Notes: a model not told the origin generated them from the sequence alone. Counted from the first letter of the stretch, positions 1 through 12,197 are shown. The stretch: DNA of 64,000 nt from Cryptomeria japonica (GCF_030272615.1 NC_081414.1:239293233-239357232), one strand, 5' to 3'. A program made the numbers and translations.

Positions 1-724
1 TGTTCATTAAATTTCTATTATTGTTAGTCCAAAATTTACTATTCAATAATTTTAATTAGTATAACAACTATTTATTAAATTAATTTTTATATACACAAAC
101 ACACAAATTTGTATAATTTTTTATATATTTTAAAATAAATATTTTTTAAACTCTTCATTTTTATTTATAATTTAAATTTTGAAATAAAAATTAAATTAAA
201 TTTATATTATTCTATCGAGATTAGACACCTAAAAACATATGTATATGTATGCTCAAATTCTCATAACTCAAAATTTATAGATCCTTGTCATAAAGGTGTA
301 GATGGTCCTCCTTTCTCACTTATTCAACTTAGAAATGATCATTTATATTAAAATTTAACATCATTATATCAAAATAGAAAAATTAGAACCTTGACAAAAC
401 ATTCTAAACTTTGATTTGTTTAAATGAATTGTTTAAAATTATAATAATATATTATTAATTAATTTCAGATAAATCACTCTCAAGAAAGTGATTAAACAAC
501 ATCAAAAACAATCAAAAACATTCCTCCTCCGAAATGATTGGCTAGATCATTTTCACGTCCGTATTGTTAGTGTCATCAATGTGATTTATGATCTGTACAT
601 ATTTCCTGTTTCTGCTGGCCTCAACAAAATGAAAACTTGTGGGCATAAAAGTCATCATTACAGAAATCTCTTAAAATTTAGTTTGTAACCAAATTACAGA
701 AAAATTGTTCCATGATAAACAACA
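1..724. other. AT-rich spacer, no gene seen
   Basis: Low-complexity AT-rich sequence with many A and T runs. The only open frame of any length (near 488-688) has no recognisable domain and looks like chance. I see no repeat structure or RNA gene here. Confidence 0.6.
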
Positions 725-726
725 TA

Positions 727-1164
727 GGGGAAGAGCACCACTAGTTGAGCACCCTAACTTCACGCTTCTCAAAATCCTAAGTGGAAATTTCAAATCACTC
801 CCAATATTTTACAGTAGCTTATTTGGCAAGTCCACTGCTTATAACTAAGCTTTCAGCACCACATCATCAAGTATGGTGCCACATCAGCATGCTTTTTGCC
901 AAGGTGTCCAAAACAACCCCAAAAAAAGTGAGACCAATAGGCGTGCAAAAGAGGCCCCAATAGTTGTGCAGCTGATATGGCATCACCTGATTGGTTACTT
1001 TTTACAATATTAGTACATTTCCTAACAACTATTGGTACATTTCCTAACAAAAATTGATATTTTATGTTTCAAACAATAAGTTTTATTTGTTCAATTTTTG
1101 AAATAAAAGGTATCAACAACCCTCACAACAATTGGTACATGCTCAACTACTGGTGCTCTTCCCC
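727..1164. mobile_element. MITE with 25-bp terminal inverted repeats and TA target duplication
   Basis: The left end begins GGGGAAGAGCACCACTAG and the right end is its reverse complement over 25 positions with one mismatch. The dinucleotide TA flanks both ends (725-726 and 1165-1166), as expected for Tc1/mariner (Stowaway-type) insertions. The 438-bp interior has no transposase; the short open frames inside on both strands are chance. A roughly 20-bp direct duplication containing TACATTTCCTAACAA lies near 1010-1050. Family assignment rests only on the TA duplication and the size; the terminal bases do not match a family I know. Confidence 0.8.
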
Positions 1165-1166
1165 TA

Positions 1167-1754
1167 ATCGTTTCCTCAGGTTCATTTCTCTGACTTATCT
1201 GACCATATGGATAAATTGATAAGCTCCTCAACAAACAGTAAACCAGTTAGATAACATAGTGAACGTTCATTATGTCTTGATGTAGAGGGTGAATATTACT
1301 ATTCAAATTAGAGCAGTTTCACTAATTCAAATCACCTGAATTTAATCTATAAAAGATAATAATGTCTTATACATTCTAAAAATTAGATAAAATGCAGCAT
1401 ATTAATCAACATCGATTCACATACTGAAAATGTAATGCAAACTCTATAACTGATCCCACATAAATAACCCACCACACAAGACACAGCGTTTGTCATGGCT
1501 ACATTGATATTTTCAACTGCCTTTCAATTTAATAACTCACTGATATTGTTCCTACCATTTCATCTTTAAAAGCAATCTCAAAAGGGCATTGGTGTATTAT
1601 AGAGATCCAGTGCTTGGTTTGAGATACTTGTGCTCGTTATGATCAAATTTTTTTAAATATTTTTTTCTTTAAAATTTAAATTGAATTTGGCCCAAAAAAA
1701 CACACTCTAAATTTTAGTTGTGATTCATCATTTTAACATGGATAGTCTACTAGT
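1167..1754. other. AT-rich spacer upstream of the dioxygenase pseudogene
   Basis: No coding signal. It may include the former promoter of the pseudogene that begins at 1755, but I cannot point to a convincing TATA box or other element. Confidence 0.4.
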
Positions 1755-2069
1755 ATGGTGAATTTCTTGGAAGGAAAAACTCCAGAGCAGAAGCTCCGGA
1801 TGGTCACGTCTCCCAAAGTACTCTTTCCTGCCATTAATTCTCAGAGTGAAGAAAGCGGTGCTGTGGTACAGTCTGGAATATCAGACGTTGACAAAGCATG
1901 GATTGAAAGTGAAATACAGAAGAGTGGAGCTATTCTCTTCAGAGAATTTGGACTAAGGTCTGCAAATGACTTCAATGATTTTGTAGAAGCTTTTGGATGT
2001 GAAGAGTAGCCCTACAAAGGCCCACTCCCAGAATTAACACAACCAACGTCAAATAATGTATTCCATTGT

Positions 2070-2530
2070 ACTAGTTGATGAACATATATTAGATGGTATT
2101 CTCAATTTCCGATTCATCACTTTTAAGAAAAGTAGAGTTCTCCTTTATGAGCATGCATTAGGTGGTATTTTCAATTTCTCATAACAACTTTTCAAGAGAA
2201 ATAGAATGTTCAAACATTCTACTTGATAAACATGATAAACATGTATTAAGTGGCATTTAGGATATCCCATTCCAACGTTTCAAGAGAAATAGAATGTTCT
2301 ATTGTTTTACAAGTAATGAACACGTATTAAATGGTATTCTGGATCTCCCATCCCAACTTTTCAAGACATATACAATGTTCTATTGTTCTACTTGATGAAC
2401 ATGTATTAAGTTGTACTCTAGATCTCCCATCCCCAATTTTTCAAGAGATATAGAATGTTCTATTGTTCTACTTGATTTAATACATGTATTAAGTGGTATT
2501 GTGGATTTTCCCCCAACTTTTCAAGAGAGG
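2070..2530. repeat. Degenerate ~80-bp tandem repeat, about 5-6 copies
   Basis: Successive units share the core GAACATGTATTAAGTGGTAT, then a stretch like TCTGGATCTCCCATCCCAAC, then TTTTCAAGAGATATAGAATG and TTCTATTGTTCTACTTGAT. Units start near 2080, 2150, 2230, 2320, 2395 and 2475 and differ by scattered substitutions and small indels. The array lies between the first dioxygenase piece and the retrotransposon fragment and runs directly into the latter, so it may be part of that insertion or of an intron. Confidence 0.75.
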
Positions 2531-3427
2531 TATAGATGTAGAAGAGCTGAGCAATGGGACTGGAAAACTAAGAAGACTCTTTTTGGCCTTCTTGTAGTTC
2601 CAATGGTTTTATATAGTTGTGAGGTTTGGGGCAGCAACACTTTAGAAAGTTAATGGAGGCAAATAGAGAGATTACAAAAACATTTAATCACAAATAACCT
2701 CAAGATTAAATCATCTATTCCATACGAGATTGTCCTAGCGGAAGCAGAGGCTTTTCCTATTGAAGTGGCAGCTATGGTCTAGTTACTAAGTTATCTAAGA
2801 AGAGTAGAAAACATAGAGATACATCGCTGACCAAAAATAGCAGTGGACGAGAAGCTAGAGAGAAGGAAGAATACATGAATGAAGCTTAACATTAAATGGA
2901 TGAATAAATGGGATATTAGCATAAGGGACTGCCCAAATAATAATAAGGAAATAAAAAAGTGCATGCAAGGAAAGTTTAGAGAAAGCATGTGGATAGGACA
3001 ACTTGGGAGGAAAAAAGAATATTATATCAAACATTTCAATCCAACACATGACTATACACAAAAGAATTACATAGGAATGGATATAAAATGGAAAGCAAAA
3101 ATGTTAATTGCTTAGATTAGAATCAGCTCACATCAACTTAGATGTGAAACTGGAAGATGGATGATACCTAAAGAGGAGTGGGCAGATAGAAAATGTCGAT
3201 ATTGCACCCAAGGGATAGTAGAGACAGAATGACATTACATCATGGAATACCCAGCTTACAAGGATATCTGGATCCACTACATTGACATGCTAAATGTAAA
3301 CACCTTGAACAATTTGTTTGAAGAAGAAAAGATAACTAGAGTTGCAAATTTCTTGATCAAGTTACAGTTTAAGATCCAAGATGCAGAAAGAAAAGGAAAA
3401 GGAGGTTTAGTAGAAACAACTCTTTGA
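2525..3427 (+). mobile_element. 3' fragment of a non-LTR retrotransposon polyprotein
   Basis: Translation gives WKTKKTLFGLLVVPMVLYSC followed, after a stop, by WRQIERLQKHLITNNLKIK, and further down RCETGRWMIPKEEWADRK with a Cys/His-rich ending (CRYCTQGIVETE, stop, HYIMEYPAYKDI). This is the arrangement at the C-terminus of non-LTR reverse transcriptase proteins, where the RT thumb/connection region is followed by a zinc-knuckle-like segment. The RT catalytic motifs are absent, so this is a 5'-truncated copy, and at least five in-frame stops make it dead. It sits inside the dioxygenase pseudogene in the same orientation. I cannot place it in a named clade. Confidence 0.65.
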
Positions 3428-5579
3428 TCTTTGCATACTCTTCTTTACTGACTAACCGTAGGTCCCATAAACTGATTGACCTAATAGACGTTATTAAAAG
3501 CATTCATTCATATCATTATACTTGACTTTAATTGTGCTCATAATATCATCAACAATTACAAATACACAAACACTGAAAAGGCTCATGATGGTTAAGGCTA
3601 ACCATGAAAATGCTGTTCTAATGCATAGCCACAGAGTGGCTGCCCACAGGGAACACCACTCCCCGGAGTTTGTTAAGAAAGTGGATAAAAAATGAATACT
3701 CACTCACACTCTCCTGGCAAAGGAGGACAATCTTAGCTATTTTCTTGGCAATGGCTGGCAGTCATATTTCCAGACCAACGATCCCCAAGAAGCCCACAGA
3801 AAGTAAGATTAACCTGCTGCTTATTGTTCAGAACTTTCTATCTTATTTAATCAGTTTAGATATCTGAATTGGGTAAAACCAGACATGCAGGGTTGAAGAT
3901 GGAGGTGGGAAGTTGCAGTGGATGGAAGAAAATGGAAATGCAAACATAATCTTTGGCCCATTCCCTGACACTAGAAGTTTTCGAGGCTATGGCGATAGGA
4001 AGGTCTGGTTCAACTATATTCCTGCTGCTATGTATGGGAAGACAGAAGCGAGGTTTAACAGGCTATTTTGTGGAGGTGGGTCTTCCATTTCAGAGAGTGT
4101 AATGAAAGAGAGAGAATTATGAATGAGGAATGCGTAGATCTGAAGTATATAGTAATACAATAAAGATTATAGATTCAAATAATGATTTAATTATAATTAT
4201 AATTAATTATAGTTGGTAAAACTAGAAATATTTTAATCAAATGATAGCAATTAGATTTGAATTAATTTAAATTTTTAAAAATTGGAGGTAAACATTGTTT
4301 TTGATAAAACAAATATGAACAAGTGAAATCACAAATGAATGATTTCATTGTCAAAATGAATACTTAGTAATAACATCCCAATAAGCGTTTGAAACTTAGT
4401 GGCAAGAAACACAATGTCATGATCTAGCCATAACGCTATGTTATTACCAAAAATTTAAATAAAATCATACTTGATACACAAATTTAAATATAAATTAAAA
4501 GAGGTTTAGAAGTTTTGACCATTTCTTTTATTTTGTTGTGTTTAGGAAAGATTTGAAAAAAGTTCATTATAAGAAAAGAAGATACAAAAAGCACCCAATA
4601 AGTGACAACATTGATTTAGACCAACAAAGTGCAAAGGGAGATTGTACACAGCAAAAAAAGCCCCCAAAAATGGTGAAGGAAAACTAATAATTGTTGGCTA
4701 AGGAATTTTGGGGAAATCGCCCTATTATTATTCAAAGGAGTAAAATCAACATGTATTACAAGAATAAAAGTGATACCCTCTAACATGGAAATAAATGTTC
4801 TAACAAGAACCATGAAAGATGAGAAATTAAATACTCGATGAATCAATATAATCATAAAGCACATGGCATCATCGGTGTGGTCAAAGGATATGATTTCCTC
4901 AAGAAACAATGTATAAGAGACAACAAACTAAATGGGGTCATATTAAGATCTATAAGATTTTTGTATGGAGATAGAGCCACCCTAGCTATAGAGGCCTAAT
5001 GAAAAGCATAAGATATTTGAAGATCAATATGACAAGAATAAATTGTGTTCCTATCAAAGAATACAAATAGAATAGAACAATATTACAAAGAGAACCCCTT
5101 GGTTATATAGGACAAGGTGAAACATAAGACAACATAAGATCATGAAAAGTGTCTCAATCTTCTAATATGAGGCATAAATTTATAAGTACCCTATGTGTAC
5201 CCTAAGTAAACTTAAGTGATAAGGTGTAAAAAAGAAATTATAGTGAAGCTAGTTTGGTAATATCCATTTTCACACCAACAAGATTCATTTTATGAAAAAC
5301 TAACATAAGTAAAGGATATGAATTGGTTGTAATCCTTATTTAAAGATTCGGCAATAAGAAAAGAGATATAAAAAATGTTAAAATCAATTAAGAGACAAAC
5401 ACTCTATGAAGTCATAAATGCATAAGGAACAATCAATTTTTAAAAAAATGAGAAAATCAAATTACTTAGATCTAAAGCATAAAAAAATTAGAGTATTTAA
5501 CTACATAGAGCTAGTAGTGGCTATTATAGCTTCACTAAAATGAAAAAAATTAATCTAAATGTAAAAAATACCTAATGTA

Positions 5580-5669
5580 TTGAATGAATAAAATTAACTA
5601 AATGTAAATGTGAGTGATACCCTATTGAATGAGTAAAACTAACTAAATGTAAATGTGAGTGATACCCTA
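5580..5669. repeat. 45-bp tandem duplication
   Basis: Two adjacent 45-bp copies (5580-5624 and 5625-5669), sharing AACTAAATGTAAATGTGAGT and differing at only a couple of positions. It looks like recent replication slippage. Confidence 0.85.
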
Positions 5670-6455
5670 GAGATTGTAGCCATGTGTATAAATGTACTTA
5701 CTATAATTGAACATGTTAAAAATGAGATGGATTAAGGTTTCTATAACATGAAACTAGAGAAGAGTAAACTTTATTTAATGTGATGTTGTGATGATAATCT
5801 AAAATTGGATTATTGATCAAATAATCAAGATATTTTTAAATCTAAGAATCTAAATGTTTAAGATAGAATCATGTAATTTATCTTATCTAGTGACATAATG
5901 TTATTTTTTTGAAGGGGAATATTTATTTTGAGGCACTTGTAATACTTGTTTGCTTAATTATATCTAAAATGAGAAAAATATTAGTGGTGCTAAGGAATAT
6001 TGTCGAGATTGTTACACAAGGATTAAAGTTCAAGAGTTTATTTTGTCAAGTCGTGAGATTGAAATCAATGTCATTGAGGTTGAAATGAATTCTATTGAGT
6101 TGTTTTCTTATTGTTGATTACTAATGTAAATTGATAAGTATTTGTGTACAAGAGTGTCTTTGGAGTGTGCTTTTATAATAAATGTCACTAATTTTATTAT
6201 GGATAGATGAATTATTATTGATTATTGACAAAACAGGCTAATAACTAATTTACTTAGAAAATAAGAAGAGATTGTATGTTCTTGTGATAATGTCTTTGAA
6301 CATGCAACTCTTAATGCATAAATATAAACCTTTGTAATCCATGGTAATGGATAATGGATAGATTTTTAAAATGATAACCTGAAATTATGAAATTATGGGA
6401 TGCACTCAAACGAACAATCCTGTTTAGTAATAGAATTGTAGTTGTGGTCTTATTT

Positions 6456-6505
6456 AAAAGAAATAAATTACTCCAAACTAAAAAGAAATAAATTACTCCA
6501 AACTA
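6456..6505. repeat. 25-bp perfect tandem duplication
   Basis: Two adjacent identical copies of a 25-bp unit that begins AAAAGAAATAAATTACTCC, at 6456-6480 and 6481-6505. Confidence 0.9.
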
Positions 6506-7809
6506 AGTTGTAAAGGTTCTAAATAGAATAATAGAATGCAACAAAATAATTAATTAAATTGTAAGTCAATAAATATATTAAATTAATCAAATAATGATTT
6601 TAAGTAAAACATTTATTGAGCAAAATTCAATTACATGAAATAAAGCAATTGAGAAGTCTACAAAAATATAAAGACACCATACATAACAGTTGAAACTATA
6701 GAAAGCTTTACAAAAATACAATGAAAAAGAAGTATATAAACCCTATAAAAACAAAGACTAAAGATAACCATAATCCAAAAAAAAAAATACTAACAAATTA
6801 TATTCATAAAAGCAAACTAAAAAGATTCTATCATATTTTAATAATATTATATCAACATAATCACAACATTATATAATTACATGTTCTAATTATGTAAGGT
6901 CTAGATATTCTCCTGTTTTACCTAATCCAAATATTATATCAACATAAACGGTATTAAAATATGCACTTTTATACTTTAACTAACTAAGCATGATCAATGG
7001 TGACAAATAATCTAAATACATGTTCTTTCAACAAAGTTCCAAAAAAACTCTTTATTTTAAGGAAGACAAACTCCTTTTGATTCATTTGATCATACAAAAG
7101 CAAAGAATGTCAATATTTGATCAAGGCAATCATTATTTTAATGCTGTAATTATATAGGAGTTGTCACCAAATTTGTACGGGATGGTGTGGATGCACTCCA
7201 ACCCCAATGGAATGAATCTGCACCTTACACGTTTGGGAGTTTACGCCAATTTAGTGAAAGCCTTTGTTAAAGTATATCTTTATTGAATGATTTTATATGT
7301 CGGTTTAAATACTAACATATCTTCAAATGCCTTTAAATAGTCTTTGTCATTTCTAGCATAAGTGTCTTTTCCTCCTCACTTTGAGTGAATAAAAAACAAA
7401 GCTAATTCATATTATTGAGAAGTAAAATGAGGTACATCTTTAATGCAAATATAAATTTGTAGTGAAATAGGACTTAAATTTTTACTTAAAGAGATTATAA
7501 ACATATATTCTAGCATTAAGAGATGGCTTCCATAAAGATAATTAAAATAAATGATTTCAATTTATAATAAATAGCGATATTTTGATTTGATGTTATTTGA
7601 TTCAATCATGGAAATTTGAAGTATGTGGGTCAAGTGTATTAAATATACAAAATGTATTGACAATGATGGCCATCTTTTATAAATGCAAAAGTGATCAATG
7701 TAATTAGAGAATTGGATATGTGATTCTACATCTAATCCTTTTGCATGTATCTAAACCTCATGTGTGAATTTGCTTTGTTTTTTCTTTTGGATCTAAAACT
7801 TGCTTGCAA

Positions 7810-7826
7810 AATTGAGAAGCATTGTT
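7810..7826. repeat. LINE target-site duplication, left copy
   Basis: AATTGAGAAGCATTGTT directly abuts the LINE 3' tail. The partner at 47781-47797 differs at one base. Confidence 0.88.
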
Positions 7827-8262
7827 TGTTTGTTTTTTTGTTCGGTAGTAAGATTTTATTTTATTCAATTTCTAAAATAGAGTACATCATCGTTTTAAGG
7901 TAAACTTCCAATCCTCCAAAAAACCACCCACCAAAACCACCAAACCAAAACCATTTGTCCATGTTTTCTAGCAAGCAAACCACCCTACCGTAAACCATTT
8001 ACAACTTTGTCGAGTTTCAAAAAATCACTCAGAAAAAAAGTTTACAGTTTTTTTAAAAAAATTAGAAAAATAAACCACCTTCTTGCTCTAACCAATTGAT
8101 ACAAAAAAACTACAAGCTAAACAGGGCTAAACCCCAATGATGCGAGACACAACAAACCCAAAAACTGTAAAAATTCCATTACAAAGCAAGGAAATTCATT
8201 TACTGGCACGATGCGAGCTTCTCATATCCACTCCTCCCGTCTACTCATCAATTGCTTCTCTT

Positions 8263-9050
8263 TCACGGTCGTAGCTCCTTGCACCCTGAACACTCCGCTT
8301 CTACCTTAGCATGTTCAATCAATGCTTCCACACCTATCAATTGCACAAAGAATTTCAAAGCCTGCCATTCGTGTCCGGCCTCCGCTTTGTAACGAGCTTT
8401 GAAATGTCCCTCTAACCATCGTACAAAGGGAACACAGTTCTCAAAAACTTCATGCTCATCATTTTCAATTCCTTCATGAACACCAATTCCTACACCCAAA
8501 ATCACCCACTCAAGAATTGAATCCATTCCATCCAAATAATCAGTGTACAATTGACTCCATTACCCACTTTACTGTTTCCAGCAACTCACCCAAATCCCAT
8601 CCCCATGCCATGATTAATGAATAAACATCCATGTTTGTTCGATACTTGTGTCTCAAATCACCAAACACCTTGCCCAAGATCAATTGCACACATTTAACTA
8701 GTCTGTCATCTTTAAAAGAAACATTCCCTTCAATCTCCTTTCAGTTACATCACTGAAGAAAGGGCACAACTACTTTTTGGTCTTCAAAGTAAAGTTTACC
8801 TCCATAATTTTGCTGCTACAATAGTGTCACCACCCTACTCCACACCTAATCACAAGGTTCCTCAACACAAAACAAACTGTTGCATCATCAAAAAAAGAGG
8901 ACATGCCATCTTTTAAATAACACTTCCACTACAAACTTGGGAGTGCCCTTTTTACTCCATCATCCTTCACGTCACTTCTCCTGATAGAAACAGTCATGTA
9001 ATTTTGTCATTAAAGTTTGCTCATTTAATACTATGAACTAATTGCTTTAA
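8263..9050 (-). pseudogene. Coding-like segment downstream of the LINE RNase H (possible extra ORF)
   Basis: Between the end of RNase H (about 9065) and the LINE 3' tail lies roughly 1.2 kb. The last 95 codons before 8263 are open and protein-like, with LEWVILGVGIGVHEG and FVRWLEGHFKARYKAEAGHE. Upstream, protein-like stretches continue across stops and frame changes, such as LMTKLHDCFYQEK and FFSDVTERRLKGMFLLK. It is richer in Trp, Gly and charged residues than AT-rich non-coding DNA here. I do not recognise the family. It could be a C-terminal extension of ORF2, a third ORF, or a host gene fragment carried in the 3' region. Position inside the LINE is secure; coding status is inference. Confidence 0.45.
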
Positions 9051-9064
9051 TGTTCACCAAATTC

Positions 9065-9512
9065 TTCTAAAGAAATATGCCTAAAATCTTCAATCCTTAG
9101 TTTTCCAACCTCTCCAAATGTGATAGCCCATTTTGATAGGGTGTCAGCCTCTGTATTCCCAGATCACCTTACATGACTAATACGGAAATCTTCGAAAAAA
9201 TGTTAATTCTTTCATTATTTTAGCAGTTGGATTTTGGAGATGCCATGCATCGATTCTCCCCTTCATAATTTCTTGAATGATTATTAGGGAGTCACCTTGT
9301 AAATGGATTTTCAAAGCTCCCAAACTCTTGCCAAATCTAATAGTCGTTAAAGTTGCTAACGCTTCAGCTACATTATTTGTTCCATCATCCAATTTCTTCA
9401 CTCCCAAAGCCACCATATCCCCTTTCCAATCTCGAACGATGAAACCTACTCCTGATGGCCCAGGGTTCCCTTTAGACGCTTCATCGAAATTAATTTTCCA
9501 CCATCCTTCCAT
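9065..9512 (-). pseudogene. LINE ORF2, RNase H domain
   Basis: The segment begins WWKINFDEASKGNPGPSGVG, the first-strand motif with catalytic Asp of plant-type RNase H, continues through VGFIVRDWKGDM, NNVAEALATL (catalytic Glu) and HLQGDSLIIIQ (catalytic Asp), and ends with SGNTEADTLSKWA (last catalytic Asp). A TGA interrupts the last motif just before SGNTEAD, at a site where the family usually has Arg (CGA to TGA). Many plant L1-like elements carry such a domain at the C-terminus of ORF2, where it would remove the RNA strand during target-primed reverse transcription. It follows the zinc-finger region on the same strand. Confidence 0.85.
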
Positions 9513-9911
9513 CGGTTTTTTGCAGGCAACCTCAATTGGCTCTTTTTAAGCTGAATTAACCCAGCCAAGCCCCTTAACGGGCCTAAGTTGAATTCCCAGC
9601 CATTGTTCCTATATTAGTTTATCCTCCAATGTAAAGGGAACCCTTAGGTTGAAAAATTGAGAGGCCACCACTCCAATCACTTCCTCTATAGCATGATTAA
9701 TTCTCAACTTTAATCTATCAACCGAATCCTCCTTTTCTAAAAAACATCTCATGTTTCTTTATTTCCAAATTTCCCATAGTACAACAGATGGGCAGACCTT
9801 CCATATGGAGGAGAAGGTGGATTTTTTATTCTCCAAAGGCCAACCTTCAAAAACTTTTTTTAATGTATCCGGAAGTGGACCCTGCCACCCTAGCGATCTC
9901 ATCAACATCTC

Positions 9912-10253
9912 CTAGCATAAAGAAACCACCCTACATTGTAGTAATAAGTGATCAACTGTCTCCTCTGCCTTTGCACACATAACACATTCAGTTGGTCCAC
10001 AAAAACCCAACCTTTTTCTCCTCTCTCCTATCAGAATGCGACCCCTAATTGCCAGCCACACAAAGGTCCCTGCTTTAGGTAAGCATTCTTTCCCCCAACA
10101 TAAACTAGCTAGCCACTCCTCACCCCCTACTTCTACTTCCAAGAATTGATACCCTAATTTGACCAAATATTTGCCATCCATAGCTCCACACCACACCACT
10201 TTATCCTCCTTATTCACTTTAAGTTTTTTTCTTGAATTAAAGATATCTTGCAT
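9912..10253 (-). pseudogene. LINE ORF2, zinc-binding region after RT (zf-RVT)
   Basis: Open frame with DKVVWCGAMDGKYLVKLGYQ, then CWGKECLPKAGTFVWLAIRG and CGPTECVMCAKAEETVDHLL, ending LLQCRVV. This is the zf-RVT arrangement (Cys-x2-Cys, His-x3-Cys) located between reverse transcriptase and RNase H in plant LINE and LINE-derived proteins. It probably binds nucleic acid. It is in frame with the RNase H segment but separated from it by stops. Confidence 0.82.
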
Positions 10254-10536
10254 TAAAACTCGCTGACGTTTTGAAATTTTAGCATTTCAAAGAGATTTTC
10301 ATCCCCATTCACCTCCTAAAACATCCCCACAATAAACCAAATAGTCACTAACCTTTTCACCCCAATGCTGAAGGAACTAGAGCCTTAGATCATGTAAATC
10401 ACCATTCTTCTTCAAAGCTGGAAAACCATCCCAAGAATCATCCCAGAATTTCGCTTTCATACCATTTCCAATCTGCCAAGTAATATGATCAACAATAACC
10501 TTTCGGCATGAAATAATGAAGTTCCAAATTGCCAAA

Positions 10537-12017
10537 CTAGATTGGGGGGTTACGCATGGTTAGAATCCTATTGTCTTCCATAGAATTTAGATATTTATCT
10601 TTTAAGATCTTAACCCACAACTGGCAGGGTTGGGAGTAGATGTTCCATACCAATTTCGCACCCAAAGCCTCACTCATTAAGTTCCAGTCTCTTAGACACG
10701 TGCCCCCTTTATCCTTTGCCATACAATTTTTGTCCCATGAGAGAAGGGCTTTTTTGTCCTGATCATTTGCACCATTCCAAAAGAATTTTTGCATTCTCTG
10801 CCTAACTACCTTTATGACTTTTTTTAGAATCCTAAGGCACGCCATTGAAAAAATAGGGGTAGCATAAATTACAGATTTCAACATCAAAATCCTTCCAGCC
10901 GACGTCAGCCGCCTAATTTTCCAACCATCCATACATTTAAAACAATAATCCACCAACTCCTTCCACACTGTAGATTTATTTTCTCCCCCAAATAATGGAA
11001 TACCCAATTATTTTCCAAGAAGAGAACCCAGTTTCATACCCAAAATAGAACAAATTTCCCTTTGTTTTTGACAACTAGTGCTAAAAAAGAAAATCTCGGG
11101 ATTTCTCCAATTGATACATTGCCCAAAGGCATTGCTATACTTGTCCAAAACCTCCTTCATCACCCTGTATTCCCTAAAAGAAGCATCCCCAACAGAAGAG
11201 TGTCATCAGCAAACTGAAGATGAGAAAGAGTATCAATATCATCCGCCACCTTCACACCCTTCCAAAGTCCATCTCTCCTTTTTTTGGATATCATCCTTCC
11301 TAGAGCTTCAACCACGATTATAAATAAGAAAGGTGAGATTGGTTCCCCCTGTCTTAATCCTTTCCCAGAGTCAAAGAAACCTTGAGAGCTACCATTCACT
11401 AGAACCAAAAAGCACAAAGTTTTTATGCAGCTTTCAACCCAGTTCACCCAAGAAACACAAAAACCAAACTTCCTAAGAACTTTTAAAAGAAAGTTGTTGT
11501 CAACCTCATCATATGCCTTCCTGATATCCAATTTTACCAACATTCTTTCAGTTCGGGCAATCCATATGTAATGTATCGCCTCATGGGCAACAATTACTCC
11601 ATAGATTGAGTGATTCAATGCAAATCCACTTTGTTCCAAAGAGATCACCACATCAAGAACACCTTTCAATTTATTGGCCATCACCTTCGAAATGACTTTA
11701 TAGACCGTTTTGTAGAGAACGATGGGCCTAAAATTACCAAAAGAGATAATTTCATCTTTCTTAGGGATAAGAGAAATAAAAGTATTATTAAAATCTTTCA
11801 GAACAAAACCACCCACTCTTGACTCTTCCGCAACCTCCCAAAGATCCTTCACCAAGACCCCCCACAATTGCTGAAAAAAGAAAGTCAAGAAACCATCTGG
11901 GCCAGGTGCTTTGTCATCCCCTAAGCTAAAAAAAGAATCTTTAACTTCTTCCAAAGTGATAGCCTTTGATAACGAAGCATTCCGAGCTTCGAAAACACAA
12001 GGGGGGATTACATCCAT
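10537..12017 (-). pseudogene. LINE ORF2, reverse transcriptase domain
   Basis: Residues after 12017 give the RT domain in order: DDKAPGPDGF, then FRPIVLYKTVYKVISKVMAN, EQSGF, KLDIRKAYDEV (motif A, catalytic Asp), GLRQGEPISPFLF (motif B), and LQFADDTLLLG (motif C with the FADD catalytic pair). The following segment (11007-10537), MGIPLFGG through GWKIRRLTSAGRILMLKSV and SWDKNCMAKDKGGTCLRDWN, is the thumb/connection region. A frame change and stops lie between the two near 11010-11160. The catalytic Asp residues are present, but the reading frame is broken, so no complete RT could be made. It would carry out target-primed reverse transcription. Confidence 0.92.
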
Positions 12018-12197
12018 AATTTCATCTACCTAAGGAGTTCCAATCTGATTACTCCTAAAGGTCTCAGAGAAGAAGTGCACAACTTCATTACATACATCTC
12101 CCTTTTCCTTAAGGACATTTCCATGAATGCCATGTATTGAAAATATTTTATTGCAAGACCTCCCGACTTTAACCAAATTATGATTTTTTTGTGTGTT

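Larger units (their letters stand above)
1755..4122 (+). pseudogene. TauD/clavaminate synthase-like dioxygenase, broken
   Basis: Three pieces in order resemble the plant Fe(II)/2-oxoglutarate-dependent TauD family (At3g21360-like). Piece 1 (1755-2060) encodes the N-terminus, including SGAILFREFGLRSANDFNDF, then a TAG stop at 2007-2009 followed in frame by PYKGPLPELTQ, which continues the family pattern. Piece 2 (about 3620-3808) encodes HSPEFVKKVDKK, a TGA stop, and GNGWQSYFQTND, ending at a donor-like GTAAGA. Piece 3 (about 3910-4122) encodes NIIFGPFPDTRSFRGYGDRK and VWFNYIPAAMYG. The section that should carry the iron-binding His-x-Asp/Glu motif is missing between pieces 1 and 2. That space holds a tandem repeat and a retrotransposon fragment. 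The C-terminal part with the distal His is also absent. Family membership is well supported; it cannot make a working enzyme. Confidence 0.75.
4123..7809. other. AT-rich spacer, no gene recognised
   Basis: About 3.7 kb of AT-rich DNA. The 97-residue open frame on the minus strand at 4616-4909 is hydrophobic and without a recognisable domain; I treat it as chance. Two short perfect or near-perfect tandem duplications are listed separately. It probably consists of decayed transposon sequence, but I cannot name any. Confidence 0.5.

Noticed and set aside
781-1050. Open frames inside the MITE on both strands
   Set aside because: No domain, overlapping each other, and inside a 438-bp non-autonomous element.
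4616-4909. 97-residue hydrophobic open frame on the minus strand
   Set aside because: AT-rich context, no domain, no neighbour supporting it; hydrophobic frames are common in such DNA.
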